DNA of 64,000 nucleotides, from positions 41,008 through 105,007 of the forward strand of contig NZ_JADKPT010000016.1 of NCBI RefSeq assembly GCF_015351595.1, in the 5' to 3' direction. Within the stretch, counting starts at the first letter, position 1. Each line of letters opens with the position of its first letter. Positions 53,914 through 61,819 of this stretch are shown here, piece by piece. The DNA comes from Flavobacterium sp. LC2016-12 (GTDB lineage: Bacteria; Bacteroidota; Bacteroidia; Flavobacteriales; Flavobacteriaceae). The notes below the pieces were generated by a model, which was given only the letters and a program-made list of their open reading frames with translations, made no database searches and had not been told where the DNA came from. A program made the position numbers and the translations under genes.

Positions 53914-54816
53914 TTATCTCACTTTCAACTTCTGGCCGATCGAAAGTGCATTATCTGAAAGATTATTTTTCTGTTTTAAGTCATCAACCATGACGTTGAA
54001 TTTTTTGGATATTGAATATAACGTATCTCCTTTTTGAACTTCATATAAATTCGGATCATTTGAGTTCATATTTATCTTTGGATCTGAAGCCACATCATAC
54101 GATGGTTTTTTTGTTGGAGCCGATTTATTAATTGCAACATACGTTTTTCCCGTAATCTGACAATCGTATTGATGCAGATTATAACGCTCAATATAACTAA
54201 TCAATTTATCTGGATAATTAGGATCTGTCGCATACCCACAAGCTCTTAATCCTTTCGCCCAGGCTTTATAATCGTCTTTTTCATAAGTAAATAAAGAAGC
54301 ATATCTATTTTTTCCCACTAAAAATAAAGCATGATCGCGATATGATTCCGAAGCTTCTGGATATTTTCTAAAACATTCCTGAGACGAATCATCGTCATGG
54401 CGAACACTTTCACCAAGCCAGTCTTTATGACATTTTATTCCAAAATGATTATTTGCTGAAACGGCCAAATCTCCTTTTCCTGCACCCGATTCCAAAATTC
54501 CCTGTGCCAGAATAATACTTGCAGGAATACCATATTTCTGCATATTTCCCATTGCAATATCTTTGTACTGCAAAACATAATCGTTGATTGAAGTGCTGGT
54601 AACGGTAGTTTTTGAAGTCGACTGAATAACTTCAGTCGTATTATTTGTAGAAGGATAATTTTTGCCAATTGGCTTAACAGGAGTTTGCTTTTTAGCTGCC
54701 ACCGTTCGCGGCCTCTGAACTGCTGCCTGTTTTTTAGTTGTTGCAATAGCCGGTTTGCTGGATGAACAGCTTGCCAGAACTGCAACTATAAAGAACAATA
54801 GGATCTTTTTAATCAT
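53914..54816 (-). CDS. glucosaminidase-domain lipoprotein with C-terminal LysM
   Basis: A cell-wall hydrolase of 300 residues. Lipobox ILLFFIVAVLASC places the lipidated Cys at residue 17. A proline/threonine linker is followed by a FlgJ-like glucosaminidase domain (about 80-220: AMGNMQKYGIPASIILAQGILESGAGKG with catalytic Glu in LESG, and ANNHFGIKC). A LysM module closes the protein (YEVQKGDTLYSISKKFNVMVDDLKQKNNL). It overlaps the upstream gene by 8 bp, which indicates translational coupling. Confidence 0.88.
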   Translation of the reverse strand: MIKKILLFFIVAVLASCSSSKPAIATTKKQAAVQRPRTVAAKKQTPVKPIGKNYPSTNNTTEVIQSTSKTTVTSTSINDYVLQYKDIAMGNMQKYGIPASIILAQGILESGAGKGDLAVSANNHFGIKCHKDWLGESVRHDDDSSQECFRKYPEASESYRDHALFLVGKNRYASLFTYEKDDYKAWAKGLRACGYATDPNYPDKLISYIERYNLHQYDCQITGKTYVAINKSAPTKKPSYDVASDPKINMNSNDPNLYEVQKGDTLYSISKKFNVMVDDLKQKNNLSDNALSIGQKLKVR

Positions 54817-55705
54817 TGTTTTTGAGTATTGGTAATTTTTTCTGCTTCAATTTAATATTCATTCCATCAATTCCCTGTAATCCGCCGGTGTGAATGAGTA
54901 AAATTTTTGAATTAGCAGGAAAATAGTTTTTGCTGATTAAATCTATAACGCCAAAAACCATCTTTCCCGTATAAATTGGATCTAAAGGCACTTTATTTGC
55001 TTCCAAAAAAGCATTGATAAACTCAATTAATTCCAAATTTACCTTGCCATAACCTCCAAAATGATAGTCAGAAATTAAATTCCAGTTATCTTTTTTTGCA
55101 AAAATACGAATTTCATCGGTTAAAAAGTCACCTTTTAGTGCCGGAAACCCTAAAATTTTCTGATTTGGCAATGCACTATTAATTAAACCAGAAATCGTGC
55201 CACCCGTTCCAACCGCGCAACAGACGTAATTAAAAACAGCATCTTCGGCTGTCAAAATCTCTTCACAGCCTTTTACAGCAAGTTCATTTGTTCCGCCTTC
55301 GGGCACTAAATAAAACTCCCCAAACTTATCTTTAAGCTTTTCTAAAAAGTAACTTTCACTTTTATGTCGATAGTCTTCTCTTGAAACAAATTCAAATTTC
55401 ATTCCGTTTTCCTGAGCAAATTTCAAGGTTGGATTTTCATCGATTTTATCAAAAAGTTCATCACCTCTAATAATTCCGATAGTTTTAAAACCCTGTTCTT
55501 TTCCTGCATACGCAACAGCCGCAATATGATTGGAAAAAGCACCTCCAAAAGTCAATATCGTTTCTTTATTTTCGGCTCTCGCCTCAAATAAATTGTATTT
55601 TAGTTTTCTAAATTTATTTCCGGAAACAAAAGGATGAATCAAGTCTTCACGCTTTATTGTCAAAGAAATATTGTTAGGGAAATTGATGTGAATTTGTTGG
55701 TTCAA
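54809..55705 (-). CDS. 1-aminocyclopropane-1-carboxylate deaminase / D-cysteine desulfhydrase family
   Basis: A fold-type II PLP enzyme of 298 residues. It has the family start IKREDLIHPFVSGNKFRKLKYNLFEA with the PLP lysine in GNKFRKLKYN, TFGGAFSNHIAAVAYAG, and VGTGGTISGL. Members remove ammonia from ACC or H2S from D-cysteine; substrate cannot be decided here. No ATG fits the family N-terminus: the frame starts with TTG at 55705, 8 bp after the preceding stop. Confidence 0.82.
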   Translation of the reverse strand: MNQQIHINFPNNISLTIKREDLIHPFVSGNKFRKLKYNLFEARAENKETILTFGGAFSNHIAAVAYAGKEQGFKTIGIIRGDELFDKIDENPTLKFAQENGMKFEFVSREDYRHKSESYFLEKLKDKFGEFYLVPEGGTNELAVKGCEEILTAEDAVFNYVCCAVGTGGTISGLINSALPNQKILGFPALKGDFLTDEIRIFAKKDNWNLISDYHFGGYGKVNLELIEFINAFLEANKVPLDPIYTGKMVFGVIDLISKNYFPANSKILLIHTGGLQGIDGMNIKLKQKKLPILKNND

Positions 55706-55713
55706 AATCGGTT

Positions 55714-56049
55714 TTATTTTAAGGTGATGTATTTTAGAAATTGGAAAAAAGATCGGTTTTTTAAATAATTATGATCCTTTTCATTTGTATAAGCTTCCCT
55801 TTCGAAACTAATATTTCTGTATGCCACATCTTTGTTTTTATATTGAAGCAACCGAATCAAATATTCTAAAAAATACCAGATAAAAAAAGGCAAAATCAGC
55901 ATTTCTAATTGCTGTCTTAGGTGTATTTTTTCATGGTTGACAAAAGTCCCATTTGTTTTATCAAAACCATATTTAACCACAACAAACGGAAATACAGCCA
56001 TTCCGCGATATCCTTTCGGAATTAAATATTTAGCAACAATCAGAAACAT
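55714..56049 (-). CDS. small membrane protein with HExxH metalloprotease-like motif
   Basis: A 111-residue protein. An N-terminal hydrophobic strand (MFLIVAKYLI) precedes VNHEKIHLRQQ, an HExxH motif at His39-Glu40-His43, then a membrane segment (ILPFFIWYFLEYLIRLL, 52-68), then SFEREAYTNE, where Glu85 could be the third ligand as in gluzincins. The order resembles a trimmed M48/M56 peptidase core. It is the first gene of the hemL cluster. Activity is untested and the call stays descriptive. Confidence 0.65.
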   Translation of the reverse strand: MFLIVAKYLIPKGYRGMAVFPFVVVKYGFDKTNGTFVNHEKIHLRQQLEMLILPFFIWYFLEYLIRLLQYKNKDVAYRNISFEREAYTNEKDHNYLKNRSFFQFLKYITLK

Positions 56050-56163
56050 TGGCTGTAAAATTTATAAATTTGTAGCTATAAAATTGTTTGATTTCATTAA
56101 AATAACAATCAAATAATTATTTTTGATTTTTGAAGAAATAAAACAAGTACCCAAAGCAGATTT

Positions 56164-56346
56164 ATGAAAGAGCAAAGTAATGAAAATAAATTAATCGAAG
56201 GCGAAGATTTTTACTATACGCCTGAAGGTTATAAATGCTTTACTGAAAAACACCATTTAAAACGTGGTTATTGCTGTAAAAGCGGTTGCCGTCATTGTCC
56301 GTATGGGTTTGATAAAAATACCGGCAGAATCCGGAAGTCTAATTAG
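56164..56346 (+). CDS. DUF5522 Cys-rich small protein
   Basis: A 60-residue cytoplasmic protein with EGEDFYYTPEGYKCFTEKHHLKRGYCCKSGC then RHCPYGFD. Four or five Cys (C-CC-C-C) and a His pair suggest a metal or iron-sulfur site. The family is widespread and uncharacterised. It is transcribed divergently from the HExxH-motif gene. Confidence 0.8.
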   Translation: MKEQSNENKLIEGEDFYYTPEGYKCFTEKHHLKRGYCCKSGCRHCPYGFDKNTGRIRKSN

Positions 56347-56592
56347 ATAATGTTTCAATTTGAAAATTCTAATGTGCCAATTTGAAAATGTGTCAATTAG
56401 ATAATTCAAAAAATCTGAAATCAACAATCTTAACTCTAAAATTATAAATGGATATTCGCTCACGAAAATTTAGGATTAAAATCCACAAATCCTATCACAG
56501 GTCGGATATTCGTTATCCCTAGCTTTAATTAGATAATTTGTCAATTTGATAATTAGATAATTATTTTTTTGATCGAATTTTCATTGATCGAT

Positions 56593-56734
56593 ATTTCGCT
56601 CCGATGGAGCTTTTGTCGCGGATTGATTTATTTTCTATAAACATGACGCCTTTCCAAGGCTGATAAAAACTCCAGAGGAGTGCTATGTTTATAGAACTTC
56701 ATTATCGTTCTGAAGTTCAGCTCCAGCGGAGCGA
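56593..56734. repeat. nested inverted repeat (palindromic intergenic element)
   Basis: Outer arms TCGCTCCGATGGAGCT (56596-56611) and AGCTCCAGCGGAGCGA (56719-56734); inner arms TTCTATAAACAT (56633-56644) and ATGTTTATAGAA (56685-56696). Each outer arm is itself a small hairpin (GCTCC...GGAGC). The design resembles a miniature dispersed palindromic element. Confidence 0.85.
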
Positions 56735-56774
56735 CATAATTTAAACATACAATAATTTTCAGATGTTGAATTTT

Positions 56775-56820
56775 ACGTTTTACAAAAATCTAAAATCAAC
56801 AATCTAAAATCTAAAATAAA
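56775..56820. repeat. AAATCTA-type heptamer repeat in the hutU leader
   Basis: AAATCTAAAATCAACAATC followed by TCTAAAATCTAAAATAAA directly before the hutU ATG. The second half is identical over 18 bp to the hemL leader. Confidence 0.85.
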
Positions 56821-56824
56821 AAAA

Positions 56825-58801
56825 ATGACTTTCAAAGAACAAATACAACAAGGAATTCCCTCGATATTACCTCCAAAGGCAACATATGATTTAGCCATTA
56901 ATCACGCACCAAAACGGAAAGAAATTCTTTCGGCAGAAGAAAAAAAACTGGCCTTAAAAAATGCTTTGCGTTATTTTGAACCGCAACATCACGCCGAGTT
57001 AATTACCGAATTCTCAGAAGAATTAGAAAAATATGGTCGTATTTATATGTACCGTTTGCGTCCGGATTACAGAATGTACGCTCGACCAATTGATGAATAT
57101 CCGGGAAAATCATTGCAGGCAAAAGCGATTATGCACATGATTCAGAACAATCTGGATTATGCCGTGGCGCAACATCCCCATGAATTAATTACCTATGGCG
57201 GAAATGGTGCCGTTTTCCAAAACTGGGCACAATATTTATTGACGATGCAGTATTTGTCTGAAATGACAGATGAGCAGACTTTAACCATGTATTCAGGTCA
57301 CCCGATGGGATTATTCCCTTCGCATTCTGAAGCACCAAGAGTTGTCGTTACAAACGGAATGGTTATCCCAAATTATTCTAAACCGGACGATTGGGAAAAA
57401 ATGAATGCGCTTGGCGTTTCTCAATACGGACAAATGACGGCAGGAAGTTATATGTACATTGGCCCACAAGGAATTGTACACGGAACTACGATTACGGTTT
57501 TGAATGGTTTCAGAAAAATAAAACTAAGTCCTGAAGGCAATTTATTTGTAACTTCCGGATTGGGTGGAATGTCTGGTGCTCAGCCAAAAGCAGGAAATAT
57601 TGCCGGTTGTATTACGGTCTGTGCCGAAGTAAATCCGAAGATTACCAAAATTCGCCATGAACAAGGATGGATTAATGAAATCGTAACTTCGACTGAAGAA
57701 TTAGTTCAGCGAGTAAAATCGGCGAAAGCCAATAAAGAAGTAGTTTCCATTGCTTATCTAGGAAATGTGGTTGATGTTTGGGAATGTTTTGATAAAGAAA
57801 ATATCAAAATTGATTTAGGGTCTGACCAGACTTCGCTTCATAATCCTTGGGCTGGAGGTTATTATCCGGTTGGCATTTCCTTTGAAGATGCCAATGAAAT
57901 GATGGCCAATAATCCGGAATTATTCAAAGAAAAAGTACAGGAATCATTACGCAGACAAGCAAAAGCGATCAATAAACATACGGCTAAAGGAACTTATTTC
58001 TTCGATTACGGAAATGCCTTTTTATTAGAAGCTTCACGTGCGGGTGCTGATGTAATGGCTGAAAACAATATTGATTTTAAATATCCGAGTTATGTTCAGG
58101 ATATTATGGGACCAATGTGTTTTGATTATGGTTTCGGACCTTTCCGATGGGTTTGTACTTCTGGAAAACCAGAAGATTTACAAAAAACAGATACAATTGC
58201 AAGTCAGGTTTTAGAAGAATTAGCGAAAACTAGTCCAGATGAAATTCAGCAACAAATGCAGGATAACATCAAATGGATCAAAGGCGCACAGGAAAACAAA
58301 TTGGTTGTGGGTTCTCAGGCCAGAATTCTTTATGCAGATGCCGAAGGAAGAATTAAAATTGCCGAAGCCTTTAACCAGGCGATTGCCAGAGGTGAAATTG
58401 GAGCTGTTGTTTTAGGGCGTGATCATCATGACGTTTCCGGAACCGATTCTCCTTACAGAGAAACTTCAAATATCTATGACGGATCACGTTTTACAGCCGA
58501 TATGGCGATTCAAAACGTGATTGGTGACAGCTTTAGAGGCGCAACCTGGGTATCGATTCATAATGGTGGTGGCGTTGGCTGGGGAGAGGTTATAAACGGC
58601 GGATTTGGTATGGTTCTTGATGGTTCTAAAGAAGCTTCAAAACGTTTAGCATCAATGCTTTTTTGGGATGTTAACAACGGAATTTCAAGACGAAGCTGGG
58701 CTCGAAATGACGAAGCAATTTTTGCCATAAAAAGAGCAATGGAAGTTCAGCCTTTACTAAAAGTGACTTTGCCTAATATAGTTGACGAAACTCTATTTTA
58801 A
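56825..58801 (+). CDS. hutU: urocanate hydratase
   Basis: Second step of histidine degradation: urocanate to imidazolonepropionate, with tightly bound NAD. The 658-residue protein contains ELITYGGNGAVFQNWAQYLLTM, MYSGHPMGLFPSH, TSGLGGMSGAQPKAG (NAD region) and GRDHHDVSGTDSPYRETSNIYDG. It is about 100 residues longer than the classic ~557-residue bacterial form and is closer in size to the mammalian type. No hutH, hutI or formiminotransferase gene is adjacent. Confidence 0.95.
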   Translation: MTFKEQIQQGIPSILPPKATYDLAINHAPKRKEILSAEEKKLALKNALRYFEPQHHAELITEFSEELEKYGRIYMYRLRPDYRMYARPIDEYPGKSLQAKAIMHMIQNNLDYAVAQHPHELITYGGNGAVFQNWAQYLLTMQYLSEMTDEQTLTMYSGHPMGLFPSHSEAPRVVVTNGMVIPNYSKPDDWEKMNALGVSQYGQMTAGSYMYIGPQGIVHGTTITVLNGFRKIKLSPEGNLFVTSGLGGMSGAQPKAGNIAGCITVCAEVNPKITKIRHEQGWINEIVTSTEELVQRVKSAKANKEVVSIAYLGNVVDVWECFDKENIKIDLGSDQTSLHNPWAGGYYPVGISFEDANEMMANNPELFKEKVQESLRRQAKAINKHTAKGTYFFDYGNAFLLEASRAGADVMAENNIDFKYPSYVQDIMGPMCFDYGFGPFRWVCTSGKPEDLQKTDTIASQVLEELAKTSPDEIQQQMQDNIKWIKGAQENKLVVGSQARILYADAEGRIKIAEAFNQAIARGEIGAVVLGRDHHDVSGTDSPYRETSNIYDGSRFTADMAIQNVIGDSFRGATWVSIHNGGGVGWGEVINGGFGMVLDGSKEASKRLASMLFWDVNNGISRRSWARNDEAIFAIKRAMEVQPLLKVTLPNIVDETLF

Positions 58802-58843
58802 AAAGTTATTTATCAGGATTGAGAACAATAAATTTTTATAAAT

Positions 58844-59389
58844 ATGAAAACATTCAAATTAGTACCCGTTTTTCTGCTTTTAATACTACTAGCCTCTTGC
58901 AGCAGTGTAAGTGTTTATTCTGATTATGATAAAAACGTAGATTTTGCGCCTTATAAAACGTATGCTTTCTTTAAGCCCGGAATTGATAAAGTCGAAATTT
59001 CTGATTTGGATAAGAGAAGAATTCTACACGCCATTGAAACCGAAATGCAAGCCAAAGGTTTTACTAAAAGCGAAAATCCTGATTTATTAGTAAACATTTT
59101 TACTAAATCTAGAGAACAAGTAAGCGTAAACCAATTTAGCGCTGGTTGGGGCTATGGTTGGGGTTGGGGATGGAATCCTTATATGATGTATGGAGGTCAA
59201 ACTACCGTTTCAACTTCTACAGAAGGAACTTTATTCATCGACCTGATTGACGCTAAAAAGAAAGAAATGATCTGGCAAGGTGAAGGTGTGGCTACCTTAA
59301 CCAAAAACGTCGATAAAAAAGATGCAAAAGTGGCTGAGATTGTAAACAAAGTTTTAGCGCAATATCCGCCAGTTAAAAAAAATAATTAA
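58844..59389 (+). CDS. DUF4136 lipoprotein
   Basis: A 181-residue lipoprotein of a family common in Proteobacteria and Bacteroidota. Lipobox LLILLASC gives lipidated Cys19. Family start VSVYSDYDKNVDFAPYKTYAFFKPG, a Gly/Trp-rich stretch GWGYGWGWGWNPYMMYGG, and TLFIDLIDAKKKEMIWQGEG are typical. It follows hutU by 42 bp. The promoter of the next unit starts at its stop codon. Confidence 0.88.
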   Translation: MKTFKLVPVFLLLILLASCSSVSVYSDYDKNVDFAPYKTYAFFKPGIDKVEISDLDKRRILHAIETEMQAKGFTKSENPDLLVNIFTKSREQVSVNQFSAGWGYGWGWGWNPYMMYGGQTTVSTSTEGTLFIDLIDAKKKEMIWQGEGVATLTKNVDKKDAKVAEIVNKVLAQYPPVKKNN

Positions 59390-59397
59390 TACATTTG
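59390..59397 (+). promoter_or_regulatory. -7 promoter element of the ilvA leader
   Basis: TACATTTG, an exact TAnnTTTG match, starts directly after the DUF4136 stop and lies 18 bp before the leader-peptide ATG. Confidence 0.7.
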
Positions 59398-59414
59398 CGA
59401 TTCAATTATCTGAA

Positions 59415-59471
59415 ATGAAAAACTTAAATAACATTATTATCTCTATTAGTATTATTGCTATTCAGCAATAA
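59415..59471 (+). CDS. ilvA leader peptide (isoleucine-rich attenuator peptide)
   Basis: An 18-codon open frame, MKNLNNIIISISIIAIQQ, with 7 Ile codons and a Leu codon, ending in TAA. It sits between a promoter and an intrinsic terminator, 87 bp upstream of ilvA. Leader peptides rich in the amino acid made by the downstream pathway are the hallmark of ribosome-mediated attenuation: slow reading of Ile codons when Ile-tRNA is scarce would favour an antiterminator. The arrangement is seen directly; the mechanism is inferred. Confidence 0.8.
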   Translation: MKNLNNIIISISIIAIQQ

Positions 59472-59514
59472 TGGTGGGGTATTATATAAATAAGTAAACA
59501 AAATACAATTTATT

Positions 59515-59540
59515 AAACCTCCCAAATCGGGAGGTTTTTT
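59515..59540 (+). terminator. attenuator terminator upstream of ilvA
   Basis: Stem AAACCTCCC / GGGAGGTTT with a 5-nt loop and a T run. An upstream GGTGGGGT segment at 59473-59480 could pair with ACCTC of the left arm as an antiterminator. It lies 18 bp before the ilvA ATG. Confidence 0.85.
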
Positions 59541-59558
59541 ATTTATCAAACAATAATT

Positions 59559-60803
59559 ATGAATCTATTTAACGAAGTACTTGCTGCCAAAAAACAGCTT
59601 GAAAATGTAGTTGCTGCTACTCCACTGACACAAAATTTAAATCTTTCAGACGAATTTAAATCGACTATTTTATTAAAAAGAGAAGATTTACAAATTGTCC
59701 GGTCGTATAAAATTAGAGGAGCTTACAACAAAATTTCTTCGTTGAACGAAACTGAAAAAGCAATCGGAATTGTATGCGCAAGCGCAGGAAATCATGCGCA
59801 GGGTGTTGCTTATTCTTGTCATCTTCTGCAAATAAAAGGCAAAATTTACATGCCAAAAACAACTCCAAAACAAAAAGTAAAACAAGTACAATTGTTTGGA
59901 AAATCATTTGTTGAAATTGTTTTGACAGGAGATACTTTTGATGATGCTTACGCTTCAGCAACTGCAGATGCGATCAAAAACCATAAAATATTTATTCATC
60001 CCTTTGACGATGAAAAAGTGATTGCAGGACAAGGAACTGTTGGATTAGAAATTCTTGAAAGCTATAAAGAACCAATCGATTATGTTTTTGTTCCGATTGG
60101 CGGCGGTGGATTAGCTTCTGGCTTATCTGAGGTTTTTAAACATTTAAGTCCGAATACGAAAATCATTGGTGTTGAGCCAAAAGGCGCCCCTTCAATGAAA
60201 ACTTCTATTGCCGAAAATAAAAATACCGCTTTGGCAACTATCGATAAATTTGTTGATGGCGCCGCGGTAAAACAAGTTGGAGATATGACTTTTGAAATCT
60301 GTAAGGAAAATTTAGAAGATATTATTCTGGTTCCGGAAGGAAAAGTGTGTACCACTATTTTACGTTTGTACAACGAAGAAGCAATGGTTGTAGAACCAGC
60401 CGGAGCATTGACAATTGCCGCTTTGGATTTTTACAAAGACAAAATTAAAGGTAAAACGGTTGTTTGTGTGGTCAGCGGGAGCAACAATGATATTGAAAGA
60501 ACGGCCGAAATAAAAGAACGTTCTTTACTTTACGAAGGCTTGATGCATTATTTCATGATTCAGTTTCCACAACGTCCGGGAGCTTTAAAAGAATTTGTAA
60601 ATAATATTTTAGGCCCGGATGATGATATTACTTATTTCCAATTTCACAAAAAGAACAATCGAGAAGTAGGATCTGTTGTGGTTGGTTTAGAATTGAAAAA
60701 CAAAAAAGATATTATGAATATCAAATTGAATATGACCAAAAATGGTTTTGAATTTCAGTATTTAAATGATAATCAGGATTTGTTTACGCAATTAATTGGT
60801 TAA
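59559..60803 (+). CDS. ilvA: threonine ammonia-lyase (threonine deaminase)
   Basis: First committed step of isoleucine synthesis: threonine to 2-oxobutanoate. The 414-residue PLP enzyme has Lys51 in RSYKIRGAYNK, ASAGNHAQGVAYS, the glycine loop PIGGGGLASGLSEVF, and VSGSNNDIER. One C-terminal ACT-like regulatory domain follows (about 325-414: MIQFPQRPGALKEFVNNILG), shorter than the two-domain E. coli enzyme, as in the ~400-residue form. It is preceded by an Ile leader and attenuator, so control by isoleucine supply is expected. No other ilv genes follow. Confidence 0.95.
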   Translation: MNLFNEVLAAKKQLENVVAATPLTQNLNLSDEFKSTILLKREDLQIVRSYKIRGAYNKISSLNETEKAIGIVCASAGNHAQGVAYSCHLLQIKGKIYMPKTTPKQKVKQVQLFGKSFVEIVLTGDTFDDAYASATADAIKNHKIFIHPFDDEKVIAGQGTVGLEILESYKEPIDYVFVPIGGGGLASGLSEVFKHLSPNTKIIGVEPKGAPSMKTSIAENKNTALATIDKFVDGAAVKQVGDMTFEICKENLEDIILVPEGKVCTTILRLYNEEAMVVEPAGALTIAALDFYKDKIKGKTVVCVVSGSNNDIERTAEIKERSLLYEGLMHYFMIQFPQRPGALKEFVNNILGPDDDITYFQFHKKNNREVGSVVVGLELKNKKDIMNIKLNMTKNGFEFQYLNDNQDLFTQLIG

Positions 60804-60851
60804 AAATCCTGGTCCGATGACAAATATCAGGAAATAAAAAAACTTATAGTG

Positions 60852-60859
60852 TAATTTTG
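60852..60859 (+). promoter_or_regulatory. -7 promoter element of the truncated haemoglobin gene
   Basis: TAATTTTG matches TAnnTTTG, 22 bp before the ATG. Confidence 0.5.
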
Positions 60860-60881
60860 TAGTTCATTTTAGTTAGAAAAC

Positions 60882-61268
60882 ATGGAAACGCTTAAAGATA
60901 TTTCGAACATCGAAGACATACAATTAATGGTCAACAGTTTTTACGATAAGGTTAGGCAAGATGACCTTCTTGGGCCGATTTTTAATGACAAACTTCAGGA
61001 CCGCTGGCCTATGCATTTACAAAAAATGTACGGTTTTTGGCAAACTATATTATTTGATGTCCGTGCTTATTCCGGAACTCCTTTTCCACCACACAAACAA
61101 TTACCGGTAGATAAAACTCATTTTGACCGTTGGGTTTTTCTTTTTAATTCTTCAATCGACGTACTTTTTGCAGGAACTGTTACTGAAGAAGCAAAAATGA
61201 GAGCCGCAAATATGGCCTATATGTTCAATCATAAAATTGATTATTTTAGGAATTTAGAGAATCAATAA
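60882..61268 (+). CDS. group III truncated haemoglobin
   Basis: A 128-residue haem protein thought to bind oxygen or detoxify NO. Family marks: NSFYDKVRQDDLLGPIFND, WPMHLQKMYGFWQTILF and PHKQLPVDKTHFDRWVFLF, where the His of THFDRW is the likely proximal haem ligand. It has its own promoter. The partner is unknown. Confidence 0.88.
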   Translation: METLKDISNIEDIQLMVNSFYDKVRQDDLLGPIFNDKLQDRWPMHLQKMYGFWQTILFDVRAYSGTPFPPHKQLPVDKTHFDRWVFLFNSSIDVLFAGTVTEEAKMRAANMAYMFNHKIDYFRNLENQ

Positions 61269-61298
61269 AAATTTATCTAAATGGTATTCCTAAATAAC

Positions 61299-61306
61299 TA
61301 AATTTG
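61299..61306 (+). promoter_or_regulatory. -7 promoter element of the 61330 gene
   Basis: TAAATTTG, an exact TAnnTTTG match, 23 bp before the ATG. Confidence 0.55.
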
Positions 61307-61329
61307 GCGGAATCAATTTTTAATAAAAT

Positions 61330-61770
61330 ATGAAAAAAGCATTACTATCTCTTCTATTTTTTCTCTTTATCATTATTTCTGCCAATGCGCAAGCGTCTAA
61401 AAGCAATTTATACAAAGGCACAATTGATGGAAAAATAGCCGTTACTTTTTTTATTAAGACAGAAGAAAACCCCTGCACAGCCGATTTAATGTACACTGCC
61501 ATGTATCACTACGACAAATCCGGCAATTGGATTCAATTGGACATTACTCAAAATACCAAAAACGAGAATCAGTTTGCATTAGTAGAACATGGCTTTACAG
61601 GTCTTATGATTTTAAAAAAAGACGAAACTAATTTTAGTGGTTTATGGATGAGTTCTGACAGCAAAAAACAATTGAAAGTGGAATTGAAAGAAGCGAAAAT
61701 GACTAAAAAAGAGACGGAATCGTACGAAACCAAAATGGAAAAAGTTAATTATGAAAATAACGATTGCTAG
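61330..61770 (+). CDS. small secreted protein of unknown function
   Basis: A 146-residue exported protein: signal peptide KKALLSLLFFLFIIISANAQ, then SNLYKGTIDGKIAVTFFIKTEENPC and AMYHYDKSGNWIQLDITQN, with beta-strand-like repeats that suggest a small barrel. Two Cys (near residues 48 and 146, the last residue) could pair. No family recognised. Confidence 0.7.
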   Translation: MKKALLSLLFFLFIIISANAQASKSNLYKGTIDGKIAVTFFIKTEENPCTADLMYTAMYHYDKSGNWIQLDITQNTKNENQFALVEHGFTGLMILKKDETNFSGLWMSSDSKKQLKVELKEAKMTKKETESYETKMEKVNYENNDC

Positions 61771-61819
61771 AAAATTGTTCTTTTTATACTTCGAAAACAT
61801 TCTTTTGAAAACGGATTCC

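Larger units (their letters stand above)
56347..56824. other. repeat-rich intergenic region upstream of hutU
   Basis: No gene in 478 bp. The left third has degenerate CAATTTGA / TTAGATAATT short repeats; a large nested inverted repeat spans 56593-56734; AAATCTA heptamers fill 56775-56820 up to the hutU start. Confidence 0.75.
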
